Below, in pieces: positions 7,399 through 14,892 of a stretch of DNA of 29,440 bases. How positions within the stretch are numbered: the first letter of the stretch is position 1; each line of letters begins with the position of its first letter. Source of the stretch: DAIRUS01 sp036803205 (lineage in GTDB: Bacteria > Patescibacteriota > Minisyncoccia > Minisyncoccales > GBS-2); the NCBI GenBank assembly GCA_036803205.1, contig DAIRUS010000010.1:1-29440 (forward strand), given 5' to 3'. Below the pieces are notes generated by a model. It was not told the DNA's origin. It saw only the letters and a program-made list of their open reading frames with translations, and did no database searches. A program made the translations under genes and the position numbers.

Positions 7399-7421
7399 CT
7401 TAAGGAGCTTAGCTCCTTAAG
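7399..7421. promoter_or_regulatory. 23-bp perfect palindrome ahead of uppP
   Basis: CTTAAGGAGCT and its exact reverse complement AGCTCCTTAAG flank a single base. The palindrome ends 11 bases before the uppP start codon. In mRNA it forms a hairpin that contains an AAGGAG sequence in its 5' arm and the anti-SD in its 3' arm. It may be an operator, an RNA hairpin controlling translation, or a terminator without a T-run. Confidence 0.55.
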
Positions 7422-7514
7422 AAATTGGGTTGGTAAAATGTTAAAATAAAACACTAAAAAATTCTCAGTTTTTCTCAAATTACTTCAGGTCCTATTGGAA
7501 AAATTTTTTCTTTT

Positions 7515-8078
7515 TCACTCTTTGATACTCTTAACAATATCCTTGGCTCCTTCTACTCCAGCTTCAATTGCTTCTTTTACTGAAATTACAGCTTCGCTTC
7601 CTATATCGCGAGCGGTCTGGAGAGCAGTAAGAACAGCTATTTTTGTGGCTTCAGCGGTATCACCACCAACCTGTTTGATTCCATCTACCGCACCCTTAAT
7701 CGCCTCAACTGCCACCTCCCCTAGGTTTAACCCCAACTCTTTGGCACTATAAATCGCCTGGGCAACCGAACCTTTGATCGCCGTTTTTTCTTCTCCTCCT
7801 GATTCCATTATTCCCTGAATCGTACCCTGGACTATACCCCTTACTGCTTTAACGACTGATTCGCCGACCTCAGCAATTCCGGTAATAGTTCCCTTGACAA
7901 TTGATGCCGGAACTTCAATCCCTTTGACCACAAATTCTCCTGTTCCTTTTAAAGTGGTCACGGTTACATTTCTCACTACGCCCACAATAGAGCTACCAAC
8001 ATCAGCTACTCCCTTTAAGCCAGAGACTACTCCTCTTTTGATGCCCTCAACCAATCTCGAAATAAGAGAAAATACCAT
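7515..8078 (-). CDS. Ala/Gly/Val-rich repeat protein, unknown
   Basis: A 187-residue protein with no membrane anchor, no cysteine and very low complexity. It is built of loosely repeated segments of the form V-V-K-G-x-x-x-G-I-x-x-V-G, for example SIVKGTITGIAEVGESVVKA, RGIVQGTIQGI, EAIKGAVDGIKQVGGDTAEA and EAIEAGVEGAKDIVKSIKE. Predicted structure is amphipathic helices with many small residues, like apolipoprotein or LEA-type surface-binding helices. It lies between uppP and a SagB-type gene. I do not recognise a named family. The composition (Val/Ile face against Lys/Glu face) suggests membrane or protein surface binding (inference). Confidence 0.7.
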   Translation of the reverse strand: MVFSLISRLVEGIKRGVVSGLKGVADVGSSIVGVVRNVTVTTLKGTGEFVVKGIEVPASIVKGTITGIAEVGESVVKAVRGIVQGTIQGIMESGGEEKTAIKGSVAQAIYSAKELGLNLGEVAVEAIKGAVDGIKQVGGDTAEATKIAVLTALQTARDIGSEAVISVKEAIEAGVEGAKDIVKSIKE

Positions 8079-8132
8079 TTTATTTTTTTGGAATTAATGT
8101 CCGACCTTTACCAAAAAAGGAAAAAATTATTT

Positions 8133-8861
8133 TTATTCGCTCAATTTCCCCACGGGCATAATATATAAAGGCTCTTCTTCCGGAGGGAGCCTGAGTATTT
8201 CTTTCACTTTCTCAATGTCAAATCCACCAACACTCACCGTGCCCAAATTTAAACTGACTGCCTGTAAATAGATATTTTGGGCAACATGGCCAACCTCCAT
8301 CTGGGTATAGCGAGGCGCCTTTTCTTGGCCATATTTTTGAGCAATGATTCCATAATTCCCAGTGAGGATAAAATTAACTGGCGCCTCTTCAATCCATTTC
8401 TGACCATAGGCAGCTTCAGCTATTTCTTTTTTTAAATCTTTATCTCCAAATTTAATTAAGGAATGACGATGGGGATTGTACTGATATATTCCAATTGACA
8501 GTCCTTTAATTTGACCCATCACATATGCTTTCAATGGATATAAAGCGCCAGCTGAAGGAGCGGTTCTTTTGTCCGTCTTGGGATCAGTAATTCCTTGAGC
8601 AGCCCAGAGAAGCTGAGAAACCTCTTCCAAATTCAAGGTTTCTTTTTGATATTCTCTAACACTTCTTCTTTTCAAAAGCGCTTCTTCAATTGAAGTTTGA
8701 CTACTCTTTTTTGGTTGAGGAAGAATGATTTCTTCCCCTTCAATATTTTTTTCTTCTTTATAACTTTGAGGTATTAAAGAATAAAATAAAAGTGCCACTA
8801 TTAAAAGGGTTATCAATCCAACCAAAATTTTTATTGATAAACCCAGTTCTCTAATTTTCAT
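8133..8861 (-). CDS. SagB/ThcOx-type nitroreductase-fold oxidoreductase, membrane-anchored
   Basis: FMN-dependent nitroreductase superfamily protein of 242 residues. An N-terminal helix (about 10-29) anchors it to the membrane. The SagB signature is clear: RRSVREY near 66-72, LLWAAQGIT, then RTAPSAGALYPLKAYVMG, with YQYNPHRHSL and a C-terminal LPPEEEPLYIMPVGKL. In peptide-modification clusters SagB makes azoles, but single copies such as this are common and have unknown substrates. No YcaO or precursor peptide gene is seen nearby, so azole formation is not supported. A GAGGT ribosome site stands six bases ahead of the ATG. Confidence 0.85.
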   Translation of the reverse strand: MKIRELGLSIKILVGLITLLIVALLFYSLIPQSYKEEKNIEGEEIILPQPKKSSQTSIEEALLKRRSVREYQKETLNLEEVSQLLWAAQGITDPKTDKRTAPSAGALYPLKAYVMGQIKGLSIGIYQYNPHRHSLIKFGDKDLKKEIAEAAYGQKWIEEAPVNFILTGNYGIIAQKYGQEKAPRYTQMEVGHVAQNIYLQAVSLNLGTVSVGGFDIEKVKEILRLPPEEEPLYIMPVGKLSE

Positions 8862-8894
8862 ATTAACCTCAAAAAATTACCGACGATAATGTTG

Positions 8895-9096
8895 CTAATC
8901 TCTCATTTTATAATCTCCAATAAAATTTTCTATTGACCGGTCGTAACTCCTTTCTGCCTCTTTTGAAAAACAGCAAGCGGGAAGTTCATTTTTTTTCTAA
9001 ATGGTGTCTTAAGCAAAGACAACAAATGCCTTTCCGAGAACAATTAGGATAAGAGCAGGGACAAGTTTTTAGATTTTCATTTTTTCTACATTCCAT
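8895..9096 (-). pseudogene. DUF6485 cysteine-rich protein, frameshifted in an A8 run
   Basis: ATG at 9096 opens MECRKNENLKTCPCSYPNCS then RKGICCLCLRHHLEKK and meets TGA at 8986-8988. Skipping one A of the eight-A run (8989-8996) continues as ELPACCFSKEAERSYDRSIE and NFIGDYKMRD to TAG at 8895. The joined product of about 66 residues matches DUF6485 end to end: MECR, C-x-C, C-x4-G-I-C-C-x-C, ELPACCF and YDRSIE. So one base has been gained in a homopolymer, either in the genome, in the assembly, or as a slippage site. DUF6485 proteins are small metal-binding-like proteins of unknown role, frequent in anaerobes. Confidence 0.75.
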
Positions 9097-9126
9097 AATA
9101 TTTTACTTTTCTATTTTTAAATTTTT

Positions 9127-9684
9127 TTAATTAAGGCCTATTTCTTTAGCAATTCCTTGCATAGCTTTGAGAGCGATTTCAACAAACTCTTCTAATTTTA
9201 AGCCAAGCAACCATTCACATTGTTTAATAATTTCTCTATTTGCTCCTCGGGCAAAAGCTTTTTCTTTGAAGCGATTCAGAACATTTTCTCCAGTCAAATC
9301 GGTTATTCGCCGGGAGGGCAAAACCAAAGTGGCAGCGACAATTAAACCAGTCAAGGGGTCGGCAACGAAAAGAGCTTTTTCCATTAAAGTTTCCGGTAAA
9401 ATTCCGTGGGTTTTGTTATGAACTTTTATTGCCTGGCAAATCTCTTTTTCCACCCCTAACTCCTCGAGTATTTTTGCCCCTCTTAAAGAATGCTCTTGAG
9501 GATTATCTTTTGTCTTTTCATAATCAATATCATGTAAAAGTCCAGCTAAGCCCCATTTTTCCTGGTCCTGGCCAAAATGCTCAGCTAAAGCTCGCATTAT
9601 TGCTTCTACTGCCAGGGAGTGTTTAATTAAATTCTGATTGAAAAGATTTTCTTTTAAAATTTTTAACCCCTCCTCCCGAGTCAT
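9127..9684 (-). CDS. HD-domain phosphohydrolase
   Basis: A 185-residue metal-dependent HD hydrolase. The metal ligands are H22 (KHSLAVEAIMRALAE), the HD pair in GLAGLLHDIDYEKT, the downstream H in EHSLRGAKIL and a later D in ADPLTGL. Also KVHNKTHG. The type resembles stand-alone HDIG/HD proteins annotated as 'HD superfamily hydrolase' or 'phosphohydrolase' in Parcubacteria and Firmicutes; substrates are probably nucleotides or phosphate esters. Downstream in transcription it is followed 31 bases later by the DUF6485 gene. No ribosome site is visible. Confidence 0.85.
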   Translation of the reverse strand: MTREEGLKILKENLFNQNLIKHSLAVEAIMRALAEHFGQDQEKWGLAGLLHDIDYEKTKDNPQEHSLRGAKILEELGVEKEICQAIKVHNKTHGILPETLMEKALFVADPLTGLIVAATLVLPSRRITDLTGENVLNRFKEKAFARGANREIIKQCEWLLGLKLEEFVEIALKAMQGIAKEIGLN

Positions 9685-9689
9685 ATTTT

Positions 9690-9758
9690 TTAGACAAAAT
9701 TTTTTGTGGCAAGACTTCCTTTTCCAAATTCAATTCGCTGATTTTTTGTTATTTTCAT
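9690..9758 (-). CDS. 22-residue ORF, KITKNQRIEFGK motif
   Basis: ATG at 9758 overlaps the stop of the preceding small ORF as ATGA and gives MKITKNQRIEFGKGSLATKN plus two residues. The first 13 residues look like the start of short CPR membrane proteins (K-x-T-K-N-Q-R/K-I-E-F/L-G-K then a membrane helix), but the helix is absent here. Either a truncated remnant or a chance ORF. It ends five bases before the HD gene. Confidence 0.3.
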   Translation of the reverse strand: MKITKNQRIEFGKGSLATKNFV

Positions 9759-9898
9759 TTTTTTCTTTTTCCCTCAACTTGCCGATGTTCTAAACGACTA
9801 GCCAACATCTTCCAATTACTTTTAATTTTATTCTGGAGAGGCAAAAATTCCTTTTTCTTAATTCCTATTTTTAAGGGATATCTTTTAAATTTTCCCAT
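9755..9898 (-). CDS. 47-residue basic ORF
   Basis: ATG at 9898 lies 12 bases after the stop of the tRNA-binding gene. The product begins MGKFKRYPLKIGIKKKEFLP and ends with HRQVEGKRKK; about one third of residues are Lys or Arg. There is no recognised family and no ribosome site. It overlaps the next tiny ORF by ATGA. The high charge and the tight packing favour a real gene, but the evidence is thin. Confidence 0.4.
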   Translation of the reverse strand: MGKFKRYPLKIGIKKKEFLPLQNKIKSNWKMLASRLEHRQVEGKRKK

Positions 9899-9910
9899 AA
9901 ATTAAGAATT

Positions 9911-10231
9911 TTATCTTACTTTAGTGCCGGGAGGAACTTGACTCTCCGGCTCTAAAATCACTGCTCGACCACCAACATCAGCTGCCAAAAGCATTCCTTG
10001 ACTTTTGATTCCTCTTATCACTTTTGGCTTTAAATTAACCACCACCACTATTTCTCTTCCAATTAGCTCTTCTGGTCCATAAACTTGGCCAATACCGGCT
10101 ACCAATTCTCTTTTTTCTTTTCCTAAATCAATCTCCAATTTCAGAAGTTTTTCCGCAGATTCCACTTTTTCTGCCTTAATTACCTTGGCTATTCTCAAGT
10201 CTAATTTTTGAAAATCCTCAAAATCAATCAT
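9911..10231 (-). CDS. Stand-alone tRNA-binding OB-fold protein (MetRS C-terminal/Trbp111 type)
   Basis: A 106-residue protein that is almost entirely the EMAP-II/Arc1p/CsaA-like tRNA-binding OB fold. It starts DFQKLDLRIAKVIKAEKVE (5-23), has KLLKLEIDLG, then VAGIGQVYGPEELIGREIVV, NLKPKVIRGIKSQGM and a C-terminal PGTKV. This is the module that dimerises and gives tRNA affinity to bacterial methionyl-tRNA synthetase (C-terminal end of MetG) or stands alone as Trbp111. Lengths and motifs fit the stand-alone form. A role with a MetRS encoded elsewhere is probable, chaperone CsaA less so because the sequence is closer to MetG. Confidence 0.88.
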   Translation of the reverse strand: MIDFEDFQKLDLRIAKVIKAEKVESAEKLLKLEIDLGKEKRELVAGIGQVYGPEELIGREIVVVVNLKPKVIRGIKSQGMLLAADVGGRAVILEPESQVPPGTKVR

Positions 10232-10263
10232 TATTTTATTCTCTCGAAGTATTTGAAGTTAAT

Positions 10264-10383
10264 TTAAATTTTTTCTTTATTTATTTCCAATTTTTCTTTC
10301 TTTTTCGAGAAATAAAAAAGATAAAGAATTTCTAATGTCGCTAAGATATTCAGAACAAAAATAATGATAAACCACCATTTATT
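10264..10383 (-). pseudogene. DUF5652-like membrane tail with no start codon
   Basis: Directly after the TAA of the beta-propeller gene, in the same frame, 39 codons remain open: NKWWFIIIFVLNILATLEIL then YLFYFSKKKEK and a short basic end. The pattern W-W-F-x-I-I-x-V-L-N-x-x-A/G-T/I-L-E-I-L/I-Y-L-F-x-F-S-K-K-K is what I know from DUF5652, a short CPR membrane family. There is no ATG, GTG or TTG in frame, so it is either a 5'-truncated remnant or the product of stop readthrough from the propeller gene. Confidence 0.45.
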
Positions 10384-12384
10384 TTAATTATTGATTTCGA
10401 GTTCTTTAACTTTTTGCCAATTAATTTCGTTCAAAACTACAATCTTGTTGTCAGCAATGATGTATAAATAATCATTAATATAAATGGCTCTTCTAGCTGA
10501 AATCTCGCTAACAGCTTTTACTAAACTTAATTTCTGATTTTTATAAGAAAAGATATAGCCCCCTCGACTACCAGGTAAGAAAAAAATCTCATGCTTTTTA
10601 TCCAGCAAAAAAGCATGATGAGTATTTAAAATATCTGACCAAGATTCATCTAAAATATATTTATCTAATTCTTTGGGATTTTCGGCTTTTGAAACATCAA
10701 AGAGAGAAATTTTCACCTGCCAATCTTCCTTGCCAATTCCTAAAATTTTATCTTTGGTAAGGGGATGTAAATAGGAAGAATAGCCGGGAATTTTCAGCTC
10801 GCCTTTTAGTTCCGGCTTTTGGGGGTTGGCTAAATCTAAAACATAAAAAGGGTCAATTTGACGAAAGGTGACCAAATAGCCCTTATCTTCAATAAAGCGA
10901 ACAGAATAAATTCTTTCTCTCAAGCCCAAATCTTTAATTGAACCAACAATTTTTAAATTTTTATCCAAAATATAAACATCGTTAGCCGATTTTTCTTCTC
11001 CCATTCCAAAACCAAACCAACTAAATCTTTCGCCAACAGTGATGGCAATCCTCAAATTTTCCTGATATTCGTCTAAAGCAAATTGATTTAATGGGTAACC
11101 TGGTACATTGCCAGTAGCTGAGATTTCAAATTTTTCTAAATCAATTTTCAAAATTCCACTTTTCTCTAAATCTCTTTTTCTTTCTTGGTAATAATCTGAA
11201 ATTCGATTGGTCAACTCATTTTCAATTCTCAATCTTTCATCTTCATCCAACGAATTTTTATATTTCTCCAAAATGGTTTGAAGTTCCAAGTTTTTGGCCT
11301 GCTGAGAAATATCATAAGTTTCTAATTTCTTCAGTTTCTCAAAAATCCAACTGGGAAAAAGGTCTTGGCACTTTTCTTTTAAAAATTGAGAGAAAAACTT
11401 GACAATATCTTCATAATAGGAATAGGTAATATAAATTGCCTTTTCTGACATATAAACCACTGATTGACCGGAAGATCCTACAAAGGAAACTTTCTTTTCT
11501 ATTTTTCCGGAAGCCGGATCTAAGACCAAAGCCAAAAAGGTGACATCAACGGGAACCGGAACAATTGGATGATAAATTTCTTGGCAACTAATCTCAATTG
11601 CTTTTCCTTCAACCATTAAGGGCTTAATGGGACAAGGATGAATCTCGTCAATTAAATTTTTGGTCACCAAATAGATTTTGTCTTTGAAAAGCCGAGAAGT
11701 GACGATTGAATTTTTCTTTTCCAAATCTATTTCCCATTTCTTTTGAGGTTTTTGAGGATTAGAAACATCATAACCTAGAATATCTTGACCCGAGAAAATC
11801 ACCAAAATATCCTTTACCAAAAGCAAATCTCCTGATTTTTCAATTTCTGCCTCTTGAGCTAAATCAGTTGGCGGGAAAGCTTTGATAACTTTAGTTTTAG
11901 CTTCTTTATATGGCGGAATTATTTTGCTTTCCATTATTATCGGCTCTCGCCAAATGGGCCAAATTCTTCCCGGCGAAAAATAAATTTCTTTACCGTCGGT
12001 TTTGACAATATCTGGTTCATCAATGCCGGCAACCTGAACAGTAGTTTCAGAAACCCTTTCTGGCAAAGTAGCTGTTTCAGCTACCGAAAGGGGTTCCATT
12101 AATAGTACTTCTGGAAATCTCGTAAATCCTTTTGATATTACTCCGAAACCAAAATATTCAGCCCTATCCCTTGCCTTTTCTAAATAACTCTTAAATTCTT
12201 CTTCTGAAGAAAATTTTTGAACTCCTTGAGGAGAAGGAAGTGGAAACAAGGGAGTCTTCAATTCTAAATTTCTCCCAGCAAACCAAATAATCAAAACCCC
12301 AATTAATAAAAGACTGATTAAAATCGTTAAACTTGTTCTCTTTTCGGTTTTCTCTTCAGTTTTCTTTTTTAAAAAGTCACTCAT
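10384..12384 (-). CDS. Membrane-anchored beta-propeller domain protein (PF09826 type)
   Basis: A 666-residue surface protein. One N-terminal helix (about 20-39: SLTILISLLLIGVLIIWFAG) acts as anchor or uncleaved signal. The diagnostic segment is TTVQVAGIDEPDIVKTDGKEIYF around 113-135, the hallmark of the Beta_propel family (secreted, C-terminal propeller domain proteins of archaea and bacteria). Repeats of the form SRLFKDKIYLVTK, YDISQ, LDKNLKIVGSIKDLG and IYINDYLYIIADNKIVVL mark blades. A coiled segment lies about 345-410. A TATGAT box stands 16 bases upstream of the ATG, implying a short leader. Function unknown; likely protein-protein or substrate binding outside the cell. Confidence 0.85.
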   Translation of the reverse strand: MSDFLKKKTEEKTEKRTSLTILISLLLIGVLIIWFAGRNLELKTPLFPLPSPQGVQKFSSEEEFKSYLEKARDRAEYFGFGVISKGFTRFPEVLLMEPLSVAETATLPERVSETTVQVAGIDEPDIVKTDGKEIYFSPGRIWPIWREPIIMESKIIPPYKEAKTKVIKAFPPTDLAQEAEIEKSGDLLLVKDILVIFSGQDILGYDVSNPQKPQKKWEIDLEKKNSIVTSRLFKDKIYLVTKNLIDEIHPCPIKPLMVEGKAIEISCQEIYHPIVPVPVDVTFLALVLDPASGKIEKKVSFVGSSGQSVVYMSEKAIYITYSYYEDIVKFFSQFLKEKCQDLFPSWIFEKLKKLETYDISQQAKNLELQTILEKYKNSLDEDERLRIENELTNRISDYYQERKRDLEKSGILKIDLEKFEISATGNVPGYPLNQFALDEYQENLRIAITVGERFSWFGFGMGEEKSANDVYILDKNLKIVGSIKDLGLRERIYSVRFIEDKGYLVTFRQIDPFYVLDLANPQKPELKGELKIPGYSSYLHPLTKDKILGIGKEDWQVKISLFDVSKAENPKELDKYILDESWSDILNTHHAFLLDKKHEIFFLPGSRGGYIFSYKNQKLSLVKAVSEISARRAIYINDYLYIIADNKIVVLNEINWQKVKELEINN

Positions 12385-12438
12385 ATTAAAAATTGTATCA
12401 TAATCTTTAAATTCTAAAAGTCTCCAATTTTTCTAAAT

Positions 12439-12723
12439 TTATGGCTGAAAACCAATTTTTGTTTCCGGCCCCTTTGTCTCTTCAACCTTGCCGAATTTTT
12501 CTTCGTATCTCTTCATATTCTCAGTCAGGGTTTTAATAATTCTTTTTAAATGACTGGGGCTGGTGATTACTCGGGCAGTAACAATCCCTCCTTCCTCTGG
12601 GGAGATAATATTGGCAAAATCTAAGACAAACTCCTCTTTAGTATGGGTAACTCTCATCAAATTAGCATAAACTCCTTTTAATTCATTATCGCCTATTTTG
12701 ATTTGAACTTGTTTTTGTTCCAT
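12439..12723 (-). CDS. DUF3467 family protein
   Basis: From ATG at 12723 the product has 94 residues: MEQKQVQIKIGDNELKGVYA, then NLMRVTHTKEEFVLDFA and a C-terminal HLKRIIKTLTENMKRYEEKF. This is the DUF3467 pattern: a small beta-rich protein with V-Y-A/S-N-x-x-x-V-x-x-T-x-x-E-F-x-L-D-F and a final helix binding. Role unknown. The longer start at 12774 is less likely because it overlaps the upstream gene and adds residues absent in the family. The gene begins 15 bases before the upstream AGT-TsaC stop codon ends, so translation is coupled or overlapping. GGAGG lies 18 bases ahead, farther than usual. Confidence 0.82.
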   Translation of the reverse strand: MEQKQVQIKIGDNELKGVYANLMRVTHTKEEFVLDFANIISPEEGGIVTARVITSPSHLKRIIKTLTENMKRYEEKFGKVEETKGPETKIGFQP

Positions 12724-12737
12724 AATTTTATTTAACC

Positions 12738-13574
12738 CTACCTCCATTCTATCTTTTTGGCAATTTTTAGACAAGCTTTTTTTGAATAAAGAAAACTTCT
12801 AAGAGAGCTTAATTGAAAGGCGCCGACCCTTAAAACCTCCAATTTATTTTGAGTAAGGTCTATCAATGTCGAAGGACTCCCTGTAATTTCTCCCCCGTTG
12901 AGATAAAAAACTTTTTTAGCAAAATATCTTTTGGCTTGGAAAATATTGGTGGCTGGTGGATAGTTTTCCCAATTAGCGCTAGAGGCAACTAAAGGACCGG
13001 TGATTAAAAGAAGTTTTAAGACCTCCTTTTTAGCCGGAACCCTAAAAGCCAAAGTATTGCTTCTCCGGTGAAGATAAAAAAATTTTTTCAAAGGAGATTT
13101 CAAAACGAAACTAATTTTTCCTGGCCAAGATTTTTCCAAAATTCTCTTTTGCCAAAAATTAACCTTTACCCCAAATTTCTTTAAATCTTTTGGCGAAGAG
13201 ATTAAAATCACTATCGGTTTCTTTGGGTCATACTTTTTCAATCTATAAATTTTTTCCACTGTCTTTTTATTAAAAGCTGAACCTAAAAGACAATAAATAG
13301 TATCAGTTGGAATTACTCCCACCAAGCCCTCCTTTAACAAAAGGCTGGCTTTTTCCCAGTAATCTCTTTTTTGCCCCCTAAATCCGCCAACTGAAAAATC
13401 TGATTTGATCACTCGATAGCAAGGGACTTTTGGATCTTTATTTTTGGCTAAAATGTTAGCTACCGCTCTCACTGCCTTAATGTTCCCTACTCTCTTTGCC
13501 ACCTCTTTGTAAGTGAGGACTTGACCTTTTGGGATTTTCCTAACTTCCGAAATTACTTTTTGAGAGAAGTTCAT
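12738..13574 (-). CDS. Fusion of an AGT-like DNA-binding domain and TsaC/Sua5 (threonylcarbamoyl-AMP synthase)
   Basis: Residues 1-82 are the C-terminal domain of O6-alkylguanine-DNA alkyltransferase: SQKVISEVRKIPKGQVLTYK, EVAKRVGN, RAVANIL and the active-site loop V-P-C52-Y53-R-V-I. The catalytic Cys is kept, but the following His of PCHRV is Tyr. Residues 83-275 are TsaC: GVIPTDTIYCLLGSAFN, KIYRLKKYDPKKP, WPGKISFVLK, LAFRVPA, LVASSANWENYPPAT and GSPSTLIDLT, all the nucleotide/threonine-binding motifs. TsaC makes threonylcarbamoyl-AMP for t6A37 in tRNA and is essential in most bacteria. The join is seamless (LLLKEGLVGVIPTDT). The start overlaps the stop of the glycosylase gene by ATGA. The N-terminal half may be an alkylation-damage sensor rather than a transferase (inference). 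Confidence 0.88.
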   Translation of the reverse strand: MNFSQKVISEVRKIPKGQVLTYKEVAKRVGNIKAVRAVANILAKNKDPKVPCYRVIKSDFSVGGFRGQKRDYWEKASLLLKEGLVGVIPTDTIYCLLGSAFNKKTVEKIYRLKKYDPKKPIVILISSPKDLKKFGVKVNFWQKRILEKSWPGKISFVLKSPLKKFFYLHRRSNTLAFRVPAKKEVLKLLLITGPLVASSANWENYPPATNIFQAKRYFAKKVFYLNGGEITGSPSTLIDLTQNKLEVLRVGAFQLSSLRSFLYSKKACLKIAKKIEWR

Positions 13575-14194
13575 AATTTAATTGATTGCCCTTCCAAAAT
13601 AATTAAGGCATGAAAATCTTGATAAATTTTAGCATCTCTGGGCAAATTCTTCTGAAATAAATCTTGAAGATAATTGTAGGAAAATTGGTTACTAATTTTC
13701 TCTCTTTTGACAAAACATCGAGTATATTCATCGATGACAAAAATTGGTTTTCCGCCTGCAAAAAGTAAAATACTATCAGCCGTTTCTGGTCCAATTCCGG
13801 GAATATCCAAAAGCTCCTCTCGGCAGGTCTTTAAATCTTGGCTAAAAAATTTTTCTAGGTTTCTATAATTTTCAACAATGAACTGGCAAAATCGATAAAT
13901 TCTTTTTGCCTTTTGGCGATAAAACCCTGATGGCCGAATAAGTTTCTCCAGCAATTTTAAATCTTTCTTTCCGGCCTGATAAATCTTTTTAATCGACAAA
14001 ATTTTTGCTCTTTTAAGATTCTCAAAAACTAACTCAACCCTCTTCCAGTTCGTCCGCTGAGTTAAAATTGCTCCTAAAGCAATTTCTTCTTTGTCCTCTT
14101 TTGTCTTTTTTCTCTTACACCACTTTCTCCAGAAATCTTTTGGCCTACCATGTTTTCGCAATAAAAATCGATAAAGCTGATAAATCTTCTTCAT
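13571..14194 (-). CDS. Endonuclease III-related HhH-GPD DNA glycosylase
   Basis: A 207-residue HhH-GPD protein of the 'related to endonuclease III' type (COG2231-like). EEIALGAILTQRTNWKRVE (about 37-55) is the typical N-terminal helix pair; the hairpin and catalytic segment is LLDIPGIGPETADSILLFAG followed by VIDEYTRCFV with the catalytic Asp. The Lys that makes Nth a lyase is Glu (GPETAD), so a monofunctional glycosylase, perhaps for alkylated or mismatched bases, is expected. The C-terminal Fe-S cluster loop of Nth is missing (one Cys only in that part). It forms a two- or three-gene unit with the AGT-TsaC fusion by a 4-base overlap. Confidence 0.85.
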   Translation of the reverse strand: MKKIYQLYRFLLRKHGRPKDFWRKWCKRKKTKEDKEEIALGAILTQRTNWKRVELVFENLKRAKILSIKKIYQAGKKDLKLLEKLIRPSGFYRQKAKRIYRFCQFIVENYRNLEKFFSQDLKTCREELLDIPGIGPETADSILLFAGGKPIFVIDEYTRCFVKREKISNQFSYNYLQDLFQKNLPRDAKIYQDFHALIILEGQSIKL

Positions 14195-14244
14195 TTCTTA
14201 ATCTAAAACTGAGAGAGGTTTACTTGGTGGTTTGAACTTTATTT

Positions 14245-14778
14245 TTAGGTTGAAGGCGGTTTTTGGGTTTTTGTCGGCAAAACAGAAGGTAAAGAAAAAA
14301 AAGCAACGGTCTGCAGTATGATTCCTATAAATGAAATAATTATCCCTATTGCTATTATTAAAAGGATATTGCCAATAAAATAGAAGTTTCCAGCTATCTT
14401 AAAGTCTTCTACCCCGGTAGCGCTACTAATTATCTCAAAACTTTTCTTTGTAAAATAACCAGCGACAATCAACAAAATCCAACATAACAGAGCAGTGACG
14501 AGAACTCCAGCACTCAAAGCTTTTAATTCTTTCTCTAAGGCAAAAAAAATGGCTCCTCCTATTCCCGGCCCCAAAATTAAAAAGGCAAGACTAATCGTAA
14601 TAATGGCAATCAAATAGTGACGAAAAATTTCTTTTTGGCCGACAGCTTTACTCAACTTATAGATGGCAATCACCACCATAACGAAACCCACAAAAGCGAA
14701 AACTCCACCGAGGCGGGGAATGACAATCGCTAAACCCAAAATTGAACCAATACCACCGATATTTTTAATCTCTTTCAT
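14245..14778 (-). CDS. DUF996 multi-pass membrane protein
   Basis: A 177-residue protein with five hydrophobic segments. The start KEIKNIGGIGSILGLAIVIP and the second segment FVGFVMVVIAIYKLSKAVG match DUF996, a membrane family best known from archaea and some bacteria and of unknown function. A Pro/Thr-rich cytoplasmic or outer tail (PTKTQKPPST) ends it. It is separated from the next gene upstream by about 180 bases with short repeats, so it is probably transcribed with the repair genes downstream. Confidence 0.7.
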   Translation of the reverse strand: MKEIKNIGGIGSILGLAIVIPRLGGVFAFVGFVMVVIAIYKLSKAVGQKEIFRHYLIAIITISLAFLILGPGIGGAIFFALEKELKALSAGVLVTALLCWILLIVAGYFTKKSFEIISSATGVEDFKIAGNFYFIGNILLIIAIGIIISFIGIILQTVAFFSLPSVLPTKTQKPPST

Positions 14779-14892
14779 AATTTAATAAATAAAAATTTAA
14801 TCTTTGTCAGTTTCGACTTCTATCTCTCTAATCCTATCATATTGTTTTAGAAAAAAACAATCTATGTAATAGGAATTTTCAAAATAAGCCAT

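Noticed and set aside
8133..8861. Azole-forming peptide-modification cluster around the SagB-type gene
   Set aside because: No YcaO cyclodehydratase, no precursor peptide and no exporter nearby.
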